Positions 1 through 6,286 of a stretch of DNA of 8,396 nt are shown in pieces (positions within the stretch are counted from its first letter, which is position 1; each line of letters opens with the position of its first letter). This DNA is from Rhodoferax sp. GTDB lineage: Bacteria; Pseudomonadota; Gammaproteobacteria; Burkholderiales; Burkholderiaceae_C. Below the pieces are notes generated by a model that saw nothing but the letters and a program-made list of their open reading frames with translations, did not search any database and was not told where the DNA came from. The translations under genes were made by a program, and so were the position numbers. The stretch spans positions 1 through 8,396 of the forward strand of contig JAQGMQ010000188.1 of assembly GCA_028292305.1 (NCBI GenBank), given 5' to 3'.

Positions 1-3000
1 CTTGCGGGGTCTTGTCACCCCGGTTGTTGTTGTACCCCGCGCCGAAGCCCTGACCGAAGTTCTCTCCAGTGCTCAATGTGCCGCCGGCGTAGCTGAAGCC
101 TTTGCCGTTCTTCGAGCTTTCTAGCCCAGCATTGAAGTAGGCGACCGAGGTCGTGCTGCCCACCGTCTTCAACAGTTCGTTGATGCCTTGCACGGTGGAC
201 GTGATGGCTTCCTTGACCTGCGGGCCGGCGATCTCGCCACCGTCAGGGCCGGAGATCAGGCCGACACCGGTGGCGTCAGTCTGGTACTGGCCGCCGGCGC
301 GGGTCTCGCCGCCGCTGAGACCGAGCACGTCCATCACCTTGGCCACCAGCGGCGCACCTGTGATGATGTTGGCCGTTTTCTCGGACAGGCCCAGGCCCTG
401 CAGGAACTTGGTGTTGACCTTCATGTCCAGGCCATAACCCGTAGCCAAGGCGTTGTCGGTGTCGATGGACTTGGCGCTGAAGCCTTTGGCAAACAATGTG
501 TTCGCCATGCTCATGCCCGCCAAGATCCACCCGACCACAGGCAGCGCACCGAGGGCTGCAGTGCCTCCGGTCGCCGCGGCGCCCGCGCTCGCCGAGCTTG
601 CCGCCGTCGATGCTGCAGATGCGCCGGTGAAGTAGTTGTAGACCTTGGTCCCCTTGTCGAAGAGGCTGGTCAGCGCACTGGCCGAGCTGAGCAACCCGCC
701 GGAGCTGTCTCCCCCCGAGCTGCTTCCGCCCAGCAGCCCGCTGATGGCATTCGAGATCGGACTGAGCACAGCGCTCACGACAGGCTTGAGCACCATCGTT
801 TTGAACATGTTGACAACGGTGTCGCGCAGGTTCGACGCAAAGCCCTTGCCATTCTCGAAGCCGCGCATCAGCGCATCGGTCAGGCTGTCATTGATGTGGT
901 CAGCGGTTTTGGTGAAGTCTTCCTGGATGACCTTGTTGACGGCTGCCGCGCCCTCAGTCTGAGCGATGCCGCGGGCACGGATGCGTGCCGCCTCTTTCTC
1001 GTCGTCGTCGAGACCGCTCTTGTCGATCTTGTCGATCTCCTTGGCGAGGCGCAGTTCAGAGGTGCGCGCAGCCACGATCTTCGCGCGTTCAAGCGCGGTC
1101 AGGCCGGCCAGGCTGGCTTCGTCCCGGTAAAGCTTCGCCTGGTCATCGGCGGTGCGCTGCCATTCGTCGAGACCGGTATTGACCGCCTTGACTTCGGACT
1201 GCCGCAGGGCAGCGGTGTAACGCTCCTGCGCCTCCGTCTTGCGCTGCAGCGAAGCGATATACGCGGGGTCGAAGCTGTCGGTGCTCTCGGTCTGCGCGAG
1301 CTGCTGCTTGAGCTGCGCCAGGCGCATTTCTTCAATCGCGGTGGTGCCCTTGCCGTACACCGCATTGGCGGCCTCCAGCGCTTCGGCCCGCTGACGGATC
1401 GTGTCGCCCTCCTTGGTGATGGCATCGATCGCAGCCAGGCGGGCGGCAGTGGATGCCTTCAGGCCGGCATTGGTTTTCTCTTCCCCCTGGATCTGCTTGT
1501 CGACCGCGGCCAAGGACTCGGCAGCCGCAAGCGCTCGCTCTTTCTCTGCGCGCGACACGCCCGAAATGCTGGTCTTGAGCTGTTCCTTGATGCGGATGAC
1601 GAGCTTTTCGCCTTCGGTCAGCTTGACGGTCTCGGTGCCCTGGCTGCGCAGCAGATCGAGGTACTGCTGCTGCGCGATCGTGCGGGCCTTGATTTCGGCC
1701 ACTTCGCTCTGGCCGGCGCCGGCGGCGCCGGTCGCGCCCTTGTCCTTGTATTTCTCGTTGATGTTGGCGATGCGCGTGCGCAGATCCGCCTCTTCGAGCA
1801 GCCCGGCCTTGATAAGCGCGCGGCCCTCGGTCTCGGCCTTCAGCACTTCCTTCTTCCGCTTTTCGGCGTTGGACTCGACCTTGTCGGAATCCTTGTCGAA
1901 CTCGATCAGCTTGCGCTTCAGTTCGGTCTGGTTGGCGATCTCTTTGCCGCGCTCGCTTTCCAGGTAAACGAGTCCACCGAGCACTGCGGCTTGGGCTTGC
2001 AGCGACGTGAGTTCCTGCGCGCTCTGCGAATCGATGCGATCAGACGCACCCAGCCCGGTGGCACGGCCCCGCGAGGCCGCATTGCCGTTCTGCAGCACCG
2101 TGATGCGTGCCTGGATGGCTGAAAGATTGTCCTGAGGCGTGGCGGCCCGGCCGACGTTCAGCGCGGCGTCAGCGGCGCCGCCGATGGCCTTCTTGATGGC
2201 GAGCCAGCCGCGTTCGATGCTGCCGAGGTTTTGCGTGATCTGGCCGGCGCGGCTCTCAATCGTCTCCGCAAACGTTTTTTGCGCCAGGTTGGCCGCTTCG
2301 GTGGTCTTGCCCTGCTCTTCCAGCGCCTTGATCTGCTTGTAGACCGAGGCCGTCAAATAGTTGTATTGCTGGTCGAGCTTCAGCGTCGCTTCGACTGGCG
2401 CCTTGCCCAGCTCGGCGAACTGTTTGGCGGTGTTGGCCACCGACTGGCCCGTGGCCTTCTCGAAAACGATGGCGGCCTGGGTGAAGGCCTGCAGGTTCTC
2501 GGCACCCACCTTGCCGGCGTTGACGAACTCGACCAGGCCGGCAGCGGCTGCCCCTTGCGAGCCGGTGCTCTTCGCGATGGCCTGTGCATACGTCTGCAAC
2601 TGGCTCGTGGTGACGCCGATCGCGTTGCCAGACAGGATGATGGACTTGTTGAACTCCGCGCCCTCTTGCCCACCTTTGTAGTAAGCAAGTGCGATCGCGC
2701 CGACGGCAGCGGCGGCAAGGGTAGCCGGGTTGACCAGGCCGAGCACGTAGCCCCCCAAGGCCTTGGCCGCGTTGCCCGCGCCACCGAACATGTCTTTCAG
2801 CTGCCCGCCCTGCTGCAGCAGCACCGTCAGGGGCGCCTGGCCACCCTGGATGCTGGTGACGATGTCGGTGAACTGCGCTGGCACACCGCGCAGCGCTGCA
2901 GCGGTCTGTGCGGCCGACACGCCGACTTTGCCGAGGGACTGCTCGGCCAGGCGCAGTGAGTCCAGCGACGCCTTGAATTTCGCAGGGTCAAGGCCCTGCA

Positions 3001-3283
3001 GGTCGATCTTTGCTTCGAGCTTCTGCGACGCGGTCTTGCCGAGGGTGTTCAGCTCGAACGCAATGCGCTTGGCGGCGGCGGTAATCCGCGCCTCTTCACG
3101 GGTGAGCTTGTCGCCCGCCGAGACCGCGCCATCGCTGATCTTCGCGATGCCAGCGGCCGCATCCTGGCCGGACTTTTTCACGTCCTGCGCCATCTCGCGC
3201 ACGCTGCGCTTGATGTCTTCGATGCCGGCCCCGGTGTCGTTCTTTAGACCGAAGACCAGGCTCGATTTGCGTTCATCTGCCAT
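1..3283 (-). CDS. tape measure protein, lambda gpH-like (partial, C-terminus off the window)
   Basis: Sets the length of the long tail: the extended protein fills the tube lumen, and the tube protein polymerises around it. I translated the minus strand from ATG at 3283-3281 (MADERKSSLVFGLKND) and found 1094 codons open to the left edge, so the stop lies outside. Residues about 131-168 carry the hallmark of the prophage tape-measure family (GVPAQFTDIVTSIQGGQ, then PLTVLLQQGGQLKDMFGG). A hydrophobic stretch follows at about 178-201. Residues about 370-790 are charged, Ala/Glu/Lys-rich and predicted helical or coiled coil. Residues about 787-850 (FTKTADHINDSLTDALMRGF, then NMFKTMVLKPVVSAV) match the lambda-type C-terminal region. 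A Gly/Ser linker and a second hydrophobic segment (ALPVVGWILAGMSMANTLF, about 908-928) come after. The upstream gene is the G/GT chaperone, as expected. No strong Shine-Dalgarno is visible: a GGGCCC block sits four bases before the ATG. Confidence 0.95.
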   Translation of the reverse strand, partial: MADERKSSLVFGLKNDTGAGIEDIKRSVREMAQDVKKSGQDAAAGIAKISDGAVSAGDKLTREEARITAAAKRIAFELNTLGKTASQKLEAKIDLQGLDPAKFKASLDSLRLAEQSLGKVGVSAAQTAAALRGVPAQFTDIVTSIQGGQAPLTVLLQQGGQLKDMFGGAGNAAKALGGYVLGLVNPATLAAAAVGAIALAYYKGGQEGAEFNKSIILSGNAIGVTTSQLQTYAQAIAKSTGSQGAAAAGLVEFVNAGKVGAENLQAFTQAAIVFEKATGQSVANTAKQFAELGKAPVEATLKLDQQYNYLTASVYKQIKALEEQGKTTEAANLAQKTFAETIESRAGQITQNLGSIERGWLAIKKAIGGAADAALNVGRAATPQDNLSAIQARITVLQNGNAASRGRATGLGASDRIDSQSAQELTSLQAQAAVLGGLVYLESERGKEIANQTELKRKLIEFDKDSDKVESNAEKRKKEVLKAETEGRALIKAGLLEEADLRTRIANINEKYKDKGATGAAGAGQSEVAEIKARTIAQQQYLDLLRSQGTETVKLTEGEKLVIRIKEQLKTSISGVSRAEKERALAAAESLAAVDKQIQGEEKTNAGLKASTAARLAAIDAITKEGDTIRQRAEALEAANAVYGKGTTAIEEMRLAQLKQQLAQTESTDSFDPAYIASLQRKTEAQERYTAALRQSEVKAVNTGLDEWQRTADDQAKLYRDEASLAGLTALERAKIVAARTSELRLAKEIDKIDKSGLDDDEKEAARIRARGIAQTEGAAAVNKVIQEDFTKTADHINDSLTDALMRGFENGKGFASNLRDTVVNMFKTMVLKPVVSAVLSPISNAISGLLGGSSSGGDSSGGLLSSASALTSLFDKGTKVYNYFTGASAASTAASSASAGAAATGGTAALGALPVVGWILAGMSMANTLFAKGFSAKSIDTDNALATGYGLDMKVNTKFLQGLGLSEKTANIITGAPLVAKVMDVLGLSGGETRAGGQYQTDATGVGLISGPDGGEIAGPQVKEAITSTVQGINELLKTVGSTTSVAYFNAGLESSKNGKGFSYAGGTLSTGENFGQGFGAGYNNNRGDKTPQ

Positions 3284-3293
3284 TGATGGGCCC
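3284..3293 (-). promoter_or_regulatory. start region of tape measure gene with GGGCCC at the SD position
   Basis: On the minus strand the bases before the tape-measure ATG read GGGCCC-ATCA-ATG. The GGGCCC (3288-3293) lies where a ribosome binding site should be but is a poor match to AGGAGG. It can pair with another GGGCCC only 9 bases upstream (3303-3308), so the initiation region could be sequestered. The pairing is visible in the sequence; a regulatory effect is inference. Confidence 0.35.
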
Positions 3294-3298
3294 AATTG

Positions 3299-3329
3299 AA
3301 AAGGGCCCGCGGTTTGCACCGAGGGCCCT
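3299..3329 (-). terminator. intrinsic terminator-like hairpin between chaperone GT and tape measure
   Basis: On the minus strand a 7-bp arm AGGGCCC (3329-3323), one mismatch, a 4-bp stem CGGT/ACCG closing a GCAA tetraloop (3317-3314), and the returning arm GGGCCCT (3308-3302) run into a short TTTT tract (3302-3299). The hairpin lies 18 bases after the GT stop and ends 15 bases before the tape-measure ATG. The U-tract is short, so partial read-through is likely, which the downstream essential gene would need. Confidence 0.6.
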
Positions 3330-3347
3330 GGCTGTTGATACTGCTGA

Positions 3348-4183
3348 CTACTTTTCGCTCATCTTTTTCAGAGCAGCGCGTTCCATGGTGACGATGTCGG
3401 CGAACATCACGTCCCACGCATCGGCCGTGAGGCCCATCCGGTCCAAATGCCGGAACAAGACGTTGTGATCAAGGCCGACCGGGCCATTCATGCCCACGCG
3501 CCACTGATCGCCCATCTTGTTTAAGAACAGGTCGAAAACCGGCAGGTTTTCCAGCCAGATGGTGACGGTGGCCGCCTCTGCGCTTCTGACCGGCGCGAAG
3601 AGGTTGAACCCGACCATGGCCGGTAGCCCGGCCGGGGTCGCGCTTTCAGGTGTAGAGGGCGTGTAGCAGGCGCGGGCTACTTCCCGGAGTTTCCCAGGCG
3701 CAAGCCCGCCAAGGTTTCGTTGTAGGCCTGGAACACGGCTTCGAGCGCGCCGGAATACGTGTCGCACATCTCGGCCAGGGCGGCCTCAGTAAAGGGTGCA
3801 TCGAGGTCCCAACCGCTAAACACTTTCATCATGAACACAGCGCTCACGTGGGCCTTGGCTGCGGCCATATCGCTGTCGCGCAGCGGTGCAATTAGCGCAA
3901 CAATCGCAGCCTCCTTTTCTTCCGCGTTAACCTCGACGGCCTTGGCACGGCCCTTTGGCTTGACCGCCTCCGCGTACGCGGTTTCGGCGGCCGTGCGGTT
4001 CGCAGCGATCAGTTCGTCAAAGTGCACATTGGTTGCCGCGATGTGCGTTTCGCGCATTTTGTTCCAGGCACTAGTTGCGAAGTGCCGGGCGATGAAGACC
4101 ACGTCCTGCTCGCCGGTGGGCGTGGGGATGGATACAGCGAGTTCGAAGGTTGCGGGCGCTTTGCCGATGACGAGTTTTGGCAT
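3348..4183 (-). CDS. tail assembly chaperone GT fusion made by -1 frameshift
   Basis: In long-tailed phages the G and GT proteins coat the tape measure before tube assembly; the T part recruits tube subunits. Here the chaperone frame (4183 to 3677) is followed in the -1 frame by an open frame ending at TAG 3350-3348. Slipping at G GGA AAC (3695-3689) keeps residues 1-165 of the short form, then adds 113 residues beginning LREVARACYTPST. The predicted fusion is 278 residues, close to lambda gpGT in size and layout. The T-like part contains NLPVFDLFLNKMGDQWRVG and ends ERAALKKMSEK. The -1 frame also has an internal start at 3767 giving a 139-residue ORF. That start lies inside the chaperone gene and its first residues are an out-of-frame reading, so I do not treat it as a separate gene. 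The tape measure follows after a 64-base gap containing a hairpin. Confidence 0.85.
3677..4183 (-). CDS. tail assembly chaperone, lambda gpG-like (short, unshifted form)
   Basis: A cytoplasmic assembly chaperone of 168 residues, made in excess over the frameshifted GT form and absent from the finished virion in the lambda model. It starts MPKLVIGKAPATFEL, is mostly helical after about residue 30, and has a charged Lys/Glu segment at about 75-95. It stops at TAG (3679-3677) four codons after the slippery site. The lambda gene G product is 140 residues, so the size fits. Assignment rests mainly on position between the tube protein and the tape measure and on the frameshift, since the family is poorly conserved in sequence. 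The ATG at 4183-4181 has only a weak AGAG purine run about 12 bases upstream. Two hairpins lie between it and the tube gene. Confidence 0.85.
   Translation of the reverse strand: MPKLVIGKAPATFELAVSIPTPTGEQDVVFIARHFATSAWNKMRETHIAATNVHFDELIAANRTAAETAYAEAVKPKGRAKAVEVNAEEKEAAIVALIAPLRDSDMAAAKAHVSAVFMMKVFSGWDLDAPFTEAALAEMCDTYSGALEAVFQAYNETLAGLRLGNSGK
3689..3695 (-). other. programmed -1 ribosomal frameshift slippery heptamer G GGA AAC
   Basis: In the chaperone frame the codons read CTG GGA AAC TCC GGG AAG TAG, giving an X XXY YYZ heptamer of G GGA AAC. After both tRNAs slip back one base, the decoded codons become GGG AAA and the next codon is CTC. Lambda uses the near-identical G GGA AAG at the same place in its G/T pair. 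A weak 4-bp hairpin (CGGG 3686-3683 with CCCG 3676-3673) begins 2 bases downstream, and the zero-frame stop follows within 18 bases. Confidence 0.88.
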
Positions 4184-4210
4184 GGTGTGTTCTGCTCTAT
4201 TGGTGCGAAT

Positions 4211-4243
4211 AAAAAGGCCCTTGCCACATACGGTTGGCAGGGC
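4211..4243 (-). terminator. intrinsic terminator-like hairpin downstream of tail tube gene (second of a pair)
   Basis: On the minus strand GGGC-TGCCA (4243-4235 read as GCCCTGCCA) pairs with TGGCA-GGGC (4226-4217, one bulged base) around an 8-base loop. A C and a run of five T (4215-4211) follow directly. This is the better of the two hairpins between the tube and chaperone genes. Confidence 0.65.
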
Positions 4244-4246
4244 ATG

Positions 4247-4268
4247 AAAAGCCCGGTTCGAGCGGGCT
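4247..4268 (-). terminator. terminator-like hairpin just after the tail tube stop (first of a pair)
   Basis: On the minus strand AGCCCG (4268-4263), a 7-base loop, and CGGGCT (4255-4250) form a 6-bp stem followed by TTTTC (four T including the stem end, 4250-4247). It begins about 20 bases after the tube-protein stop and is only 3 bases from the next hairpin, so the two form a tandem pair. Confidence 0.5.
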
Positions 4269-4288
4269 GGAGACTTCCGGTGCGCGGG

Positions 4289-4939
4289 CTAGCTCGGGTA
4301 GCCGACGAACTGGCCGCGGAAGCTGAGCGACAACTTGACGGACACGGCCGAGCCCTTGGCGATGTTGGGCATCTGCGCGAGCTGCGCGGTGCCGTAGCCG
4401 TAGCCGGTCTGGCCGCCGTTCATGAGGAACTTGAAGCCGATCTTTGACGACAGGTTCCGCGTGAGCTTGTTCAGCGCGATCTGCGAGGCGAGGCTCGGGT
4501 CATAGCCCAGCGTGAGATCCATGCCCGAGGCTTCGAAGCCGGCGGGCATCTTGATGCCGTTGCGCTTGGACAGCGGGTTGATGTCGACGTTGCGGGTGCC
4601 GCCACCGGATGGCTGAACGTCGAGCACTTGGCCGATCTCGATCCAGTTGCTAACCTTGCGCAACGTGCCGACGCCTGTGCCGTTTGGGAACCACTGCTGG
4701 TCGGACGAGTCAAGCGCGAGCAGGCTGAGGTTGTTCGTGGAGGGCGCAGGTGCCACCTTCCAGATGCTGTCGGTCGCATCTTCCCAACCTGAGTCGAACA
4801 GCAGCTCGTCGGCGGCCGAGAAGCCGTGAGCCGCCGCAGTAATCGCGGCTGGGTCGCCGTTGGTTACTGTGGTGGCCGCGACAGCGGAACCGAAGGAGCT
4901 GGAGAACAAGAACTTGCTACCCTCTGCGAGTAAATACAT
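4289..4939 (-). CDS. major tail tube protein
   Basis: Forms the stacked hexameric rings of the long tail tube (role of lambda gpV). It has 216 residues, starting MYLLAEGSKFLFSS and ending RGQFVGYPS. The C-terminal half has the alternating beta pattern and sequence style of siphovirus tube proteins: VSNWIEIGQVLDVQ, then RNVDINPLSKRNGIKMP, FEASGMDLTLGYDPS, and a final SVKLSLSFRGQFVGYP strand. Residues about 30-75 (ITAAAHGFSAADELLFDSG and onward) look like the small beta module with an HGF..GD-type turn seen in other phage structural proteins, perhaps a surface insertion. A good Shine-Dalgarno AAAGG lies 7 bases before the ATG at 4939-4937. The gene stands alone between hairpins, which fits its need for very high expression. 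The exact tube-protein family would need a profile search. Confidence 0.85.
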   Translation of the reverse strand: MYLLAEGSKFLFSSSFGSAVAATTVTNGDPAAITAAAHGFSAADELLFDSGWEDATDSIWKVAPAPSTNNLSLLALDSSDQQWFPNGTGVGTLRKVSNWIEIGQVLDVQPSGGGTRNVDINPLSKRNGIKMPAGFEASGMDLTLGYDPSLASQIALNKLTRNLSSKIGFKFLMNGGQTGYGYGTAQLAQMPNIAKGSAVSVKLSLSFRGQFVGYPS

Positions 4940-4946
4940 GGTGTTG

Positions 4947-4951
4947 GCCTT
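4947..4951 (-). promoter_or_regulatory. ribosome binding site of the tail tube gene
   Basis: Minus strand AAAGG followed by seven bases and the ATG. It is among the best-spaced sites in the window, while several neighbouring genes rely on overlap with the previous gene. Confidence 0.6.
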
Positions 4952-4999
4952 TGAAAAATGCTGCTGGGCAGCGGTGGGGAGACGCCCTCAGCGGGCAAC

Positions 5000-5031
5000 A
5001 AAAAAGCCGCATCGGTTGCCCGGTGCGGCTT
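5000..5031 (-). terminator. intrinsic terminator-like hairpin upstream of the tail tube gene
   Basis: On the minus strand AAGCCGCA (5031-5024), a 12-base loop, and TGCGGCTT (5011-5004) form a perfect 8-bp stem running into six T (5005-5000). It sits in the 125-base gap between the DUF3168 gene and the tube gene, about 60 bases before the tube start. It has the clearest terminator shape in the window. Confidence 0.7.
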
Positions 5032-5064
5032 CGCTGGTTTGGCCTTGCGGCCGGATCTTGTGGG

Positions 5065-5418
5065 CTACCTGGCGCCCCATACCGAGAACGTCTGGACGGT
5101 GCCCTTGCGCTCATCGCCTTCGTCGTATGCGTCGACCGTCTCGCCCTGCGGCACGGCGATCAGGCCCGGCCAGGCGCACAGCGCGTCTTCGATGGCGCGC
5201 GCCAGGGTGATGGCCTGCAGGCTGGTGTCGGCCCACACATTGACCTGGATGTAGGCGTTGCGCTTGTCGGCGGCGCTGTTGTCGAGGTAGCGCAGCGGAC
5301 GGCCGCCGACGTGCTGCCAGGTCACGTAAGGGGTCGGCGTACTGTATGGCGCGACGACTGGCAAAACGCGCGGGCACTGCGACTGCAGGGCGGCAATGAG
5401 TTCGAGTTCGAGAGTCAT
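5065..5418 (-). CDS. tail completion/terminator protein, DUF3168 family (lambda gpU-like role)
   Basis: Proteins of this family cap the head-proximal end of the finished tail so that tube growth stops and the head can join. The gene encodes 117 residues, MTLELELIAALQ to FSVWGAR. The pattern fits the family: an N-terminal helix, then PYVTWQHVGG, a strand with DKRNAYIQVNVWAD, a helix TSLQAITLARAIEDAL, and a final strand ending TVQTFSVWGAR. The ATG (5418-5416) overlaps the upstream stop as ATGA. There is no strong Shine-Dalgarno (GGAA lies about 13 bases upstream), so translational coupling is likely. A terminator-like hairpin follows the gene. Confidence 0.85.
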   Translation of the reverse strand: MTLELELIAALQSQCPRVLPVVAPYSTPTPYVTWQHVGGRPLRYLDNSAADKRNAYIQVNVWADTSLQAITLARAIEDALCAWPGLIAVPQGETVDAYDEGDERKGTVQTFSVWGAR

Positions 5419-5966
5419 GGGATGGAATTTCCAACGCGGTCGAGTAGCAAGGTCTCGGCGGCAGTGAATGCCTGATCCATCGAGCTTTGCGCGCGACCGA
5501 TGAAGGCTTTGCCCGCGACCTGCACTGGCTGGGGAAGCGGTATGTAGTAGGCGTCTTTCGTTGCCCGAGAATCGCCGCGGCGCGGCCGCTGTACGCCGTC
5601 CATACCGGGGCGCACCATCAACCGCACCTGGCCGTCGGCGCCCTTGTAGGACTTGTATCGCATCAGGTAGCCATGCTCCACCAGGTGGCCGTGCGGCGCC
5701 TTTTTCGAGTTCCAGCTGACGTGGTATTCCGCGTAGGTGGGATCTGACCGCTCAGGGCTGAAGGCCTGGTAGATCGCCTCGGCGAGCTTGCCGCTTTTCT
5801 TGCCCAAGCCGGCGACGTTGGCGCGCACTGCGTCGTATAGCACCTGGGCACCCGCCTGCGCCGCTGGCCGCACCGCAGCAGCCGCGTCTTCACCGAGCTG
5901 GTCGAAGAGCTTTTCCAGGCCCGACGTGTCCATTGAGATCGTGAAACTGTTGGCACCGTCGCTCAT
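5415..5966 (-). CDS. HK97 gp10-like tail component (tail completion, lambda gpZ-like role)
   Basis: A neck/tail-completion protein acting where tail and head meet. From ATG at 5966-5964 it has 183 residues, starting MSDGANSFTISMDTSGLEK. The family look is clear: an N-terminal strand with LEKLFDQLGEDAAAAVRPA, the helix AGAQVLYDAVRANV, then GKLAEAIYQAF. A beta region YAEYHVSWNSKKAPHGHLVEHG follows, carrying the H.HLVEHG motif typical of gp10 proteins, and the C-terminus is helical. A GTG start 15 bases upstream would add five residues. I prefer the ATG because it forms an ATGA overlap with the preceding stop and has GAGGTGA four bases before it. Residues about 115-150 (basic, RPRRGDSRATKD) look like a loop insertion. 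Confidence 0.88.
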   Translation of the reverse strand: MSDGANSFTISMDTSGLEKLFDQLGEDAAAAVRPAAQAGAQVLYDAVRANVAGLGKKSGKLAEAIYQAFSPERSDPTYAEYHVSWNSKKAPHGHLVEHGYLMRYKSYKGADGQVRLMVRPGMDGVQRPRRGDSRATKDAYYIPLPQPVQVAGKAFIGRAQSSMDQAFTAAETLLLDRVGNSIP

Positions 5967-6286
5967 GAGATCACCTCGCACACCAGGTCGACGTGCTCTT
6001 TGTTGATCTTGTCGGGCACCACCGCATTGATCTTGTAGACCATGCCGTCGTGCAACACCTGCATGCTGGCGACGATGCCCTTGCGGTACGAGATGCGGAT
6101 CGACGCGCGCACCGTGGACGTGACGGCATCGGCGCGGATCGACTCCACGCCGCTCAGGTGGCGGATGCTGGCCCAGGTGGTGGCTACGGGCAGCCAGGCC
6201 TCGGGCACGGGCTCATTCCACGCGTTCACGGCGCCGGCAGGCTTGCGGATGGCCACCAGGCAGTCGTATTCGCCGATGTCGGACAT
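5963..6286 (-). CDS. head closure / head-tail adaptor protein
   Basis: A small 107-residue protein of the head-tail joining type (SPP1 gp16 / lambda FII-like role), which binds below the connector and plugs the portal after packaging. The sequence opens MSDIGEYDCLVAIRKPAG. It then shows the usual small beta-barrel pattern: ATTWASIRHLSGVES, then TVRASIRISYRKGI, MQVLHDGMVYKINAVVPD, and a final strand HVDLVCEVIS. The last elements (D..VYKI..V.PD, then a strand near the end) are typical of this family. The start codon shares one base with the connector stop (TGATG), and a GGAG (6296-6293) lies six bases upstream. Its stop overlaps the next start as ATGA. Confidence 0.85.
   Translation of the reverse strand: MSDIGEYDCLVAIRKPAGAVNAWNEPVPEAWLPVATTWASIRHLSGVESIRADAVTSTVRASIRISYRKGIVASMQVLHDGMVYKINAVVPDKINKEHVDLVCEVIS
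5964..5977 (-). promoter_or_regulatory. ribosome binding site and ATGA overlap deciding the gp10-like start
   Basis: The minus strand reads GAGGTGA-TCTC-ATGA. The strong Shine-Dalgarno and the overlap with the closure-gene stop favour ATG at 5966 over the GTG at 5981, which has no comparable site. Confidence 0.65.

Noticed and set aside
188..2122. Long plus-strand ORF of 644 residues
   Set aside because: It lies antisense to the tape-measure gene, is rich in Arg/Gly/Leu/Asp typical of a high-GC mirror frame, and shows no recognisable domain; the minus frame has clear family motifs over the same bases.
3348..3767. Independent 139-residue gene
   Set aside because: Its N-terminal 27 or so residues are an out-of-frame reading of the chaperone gene; the slippery site explains the rest as the T part of GT.
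5039..5055. Small GGCC-TTGC-GGCC hairpin at the end of the DUF3168 gene
   Set aside because: Only a 4-bp stem and no T-run on either strand; too weak to call next to the real hairpin at 5000-5031.
5967..5981. GTG start for the gp10-like gene
   Set aside because: The ATG at 5966 has GAGGTGA at good spacing and an ATGA overlap with the upstream stop.
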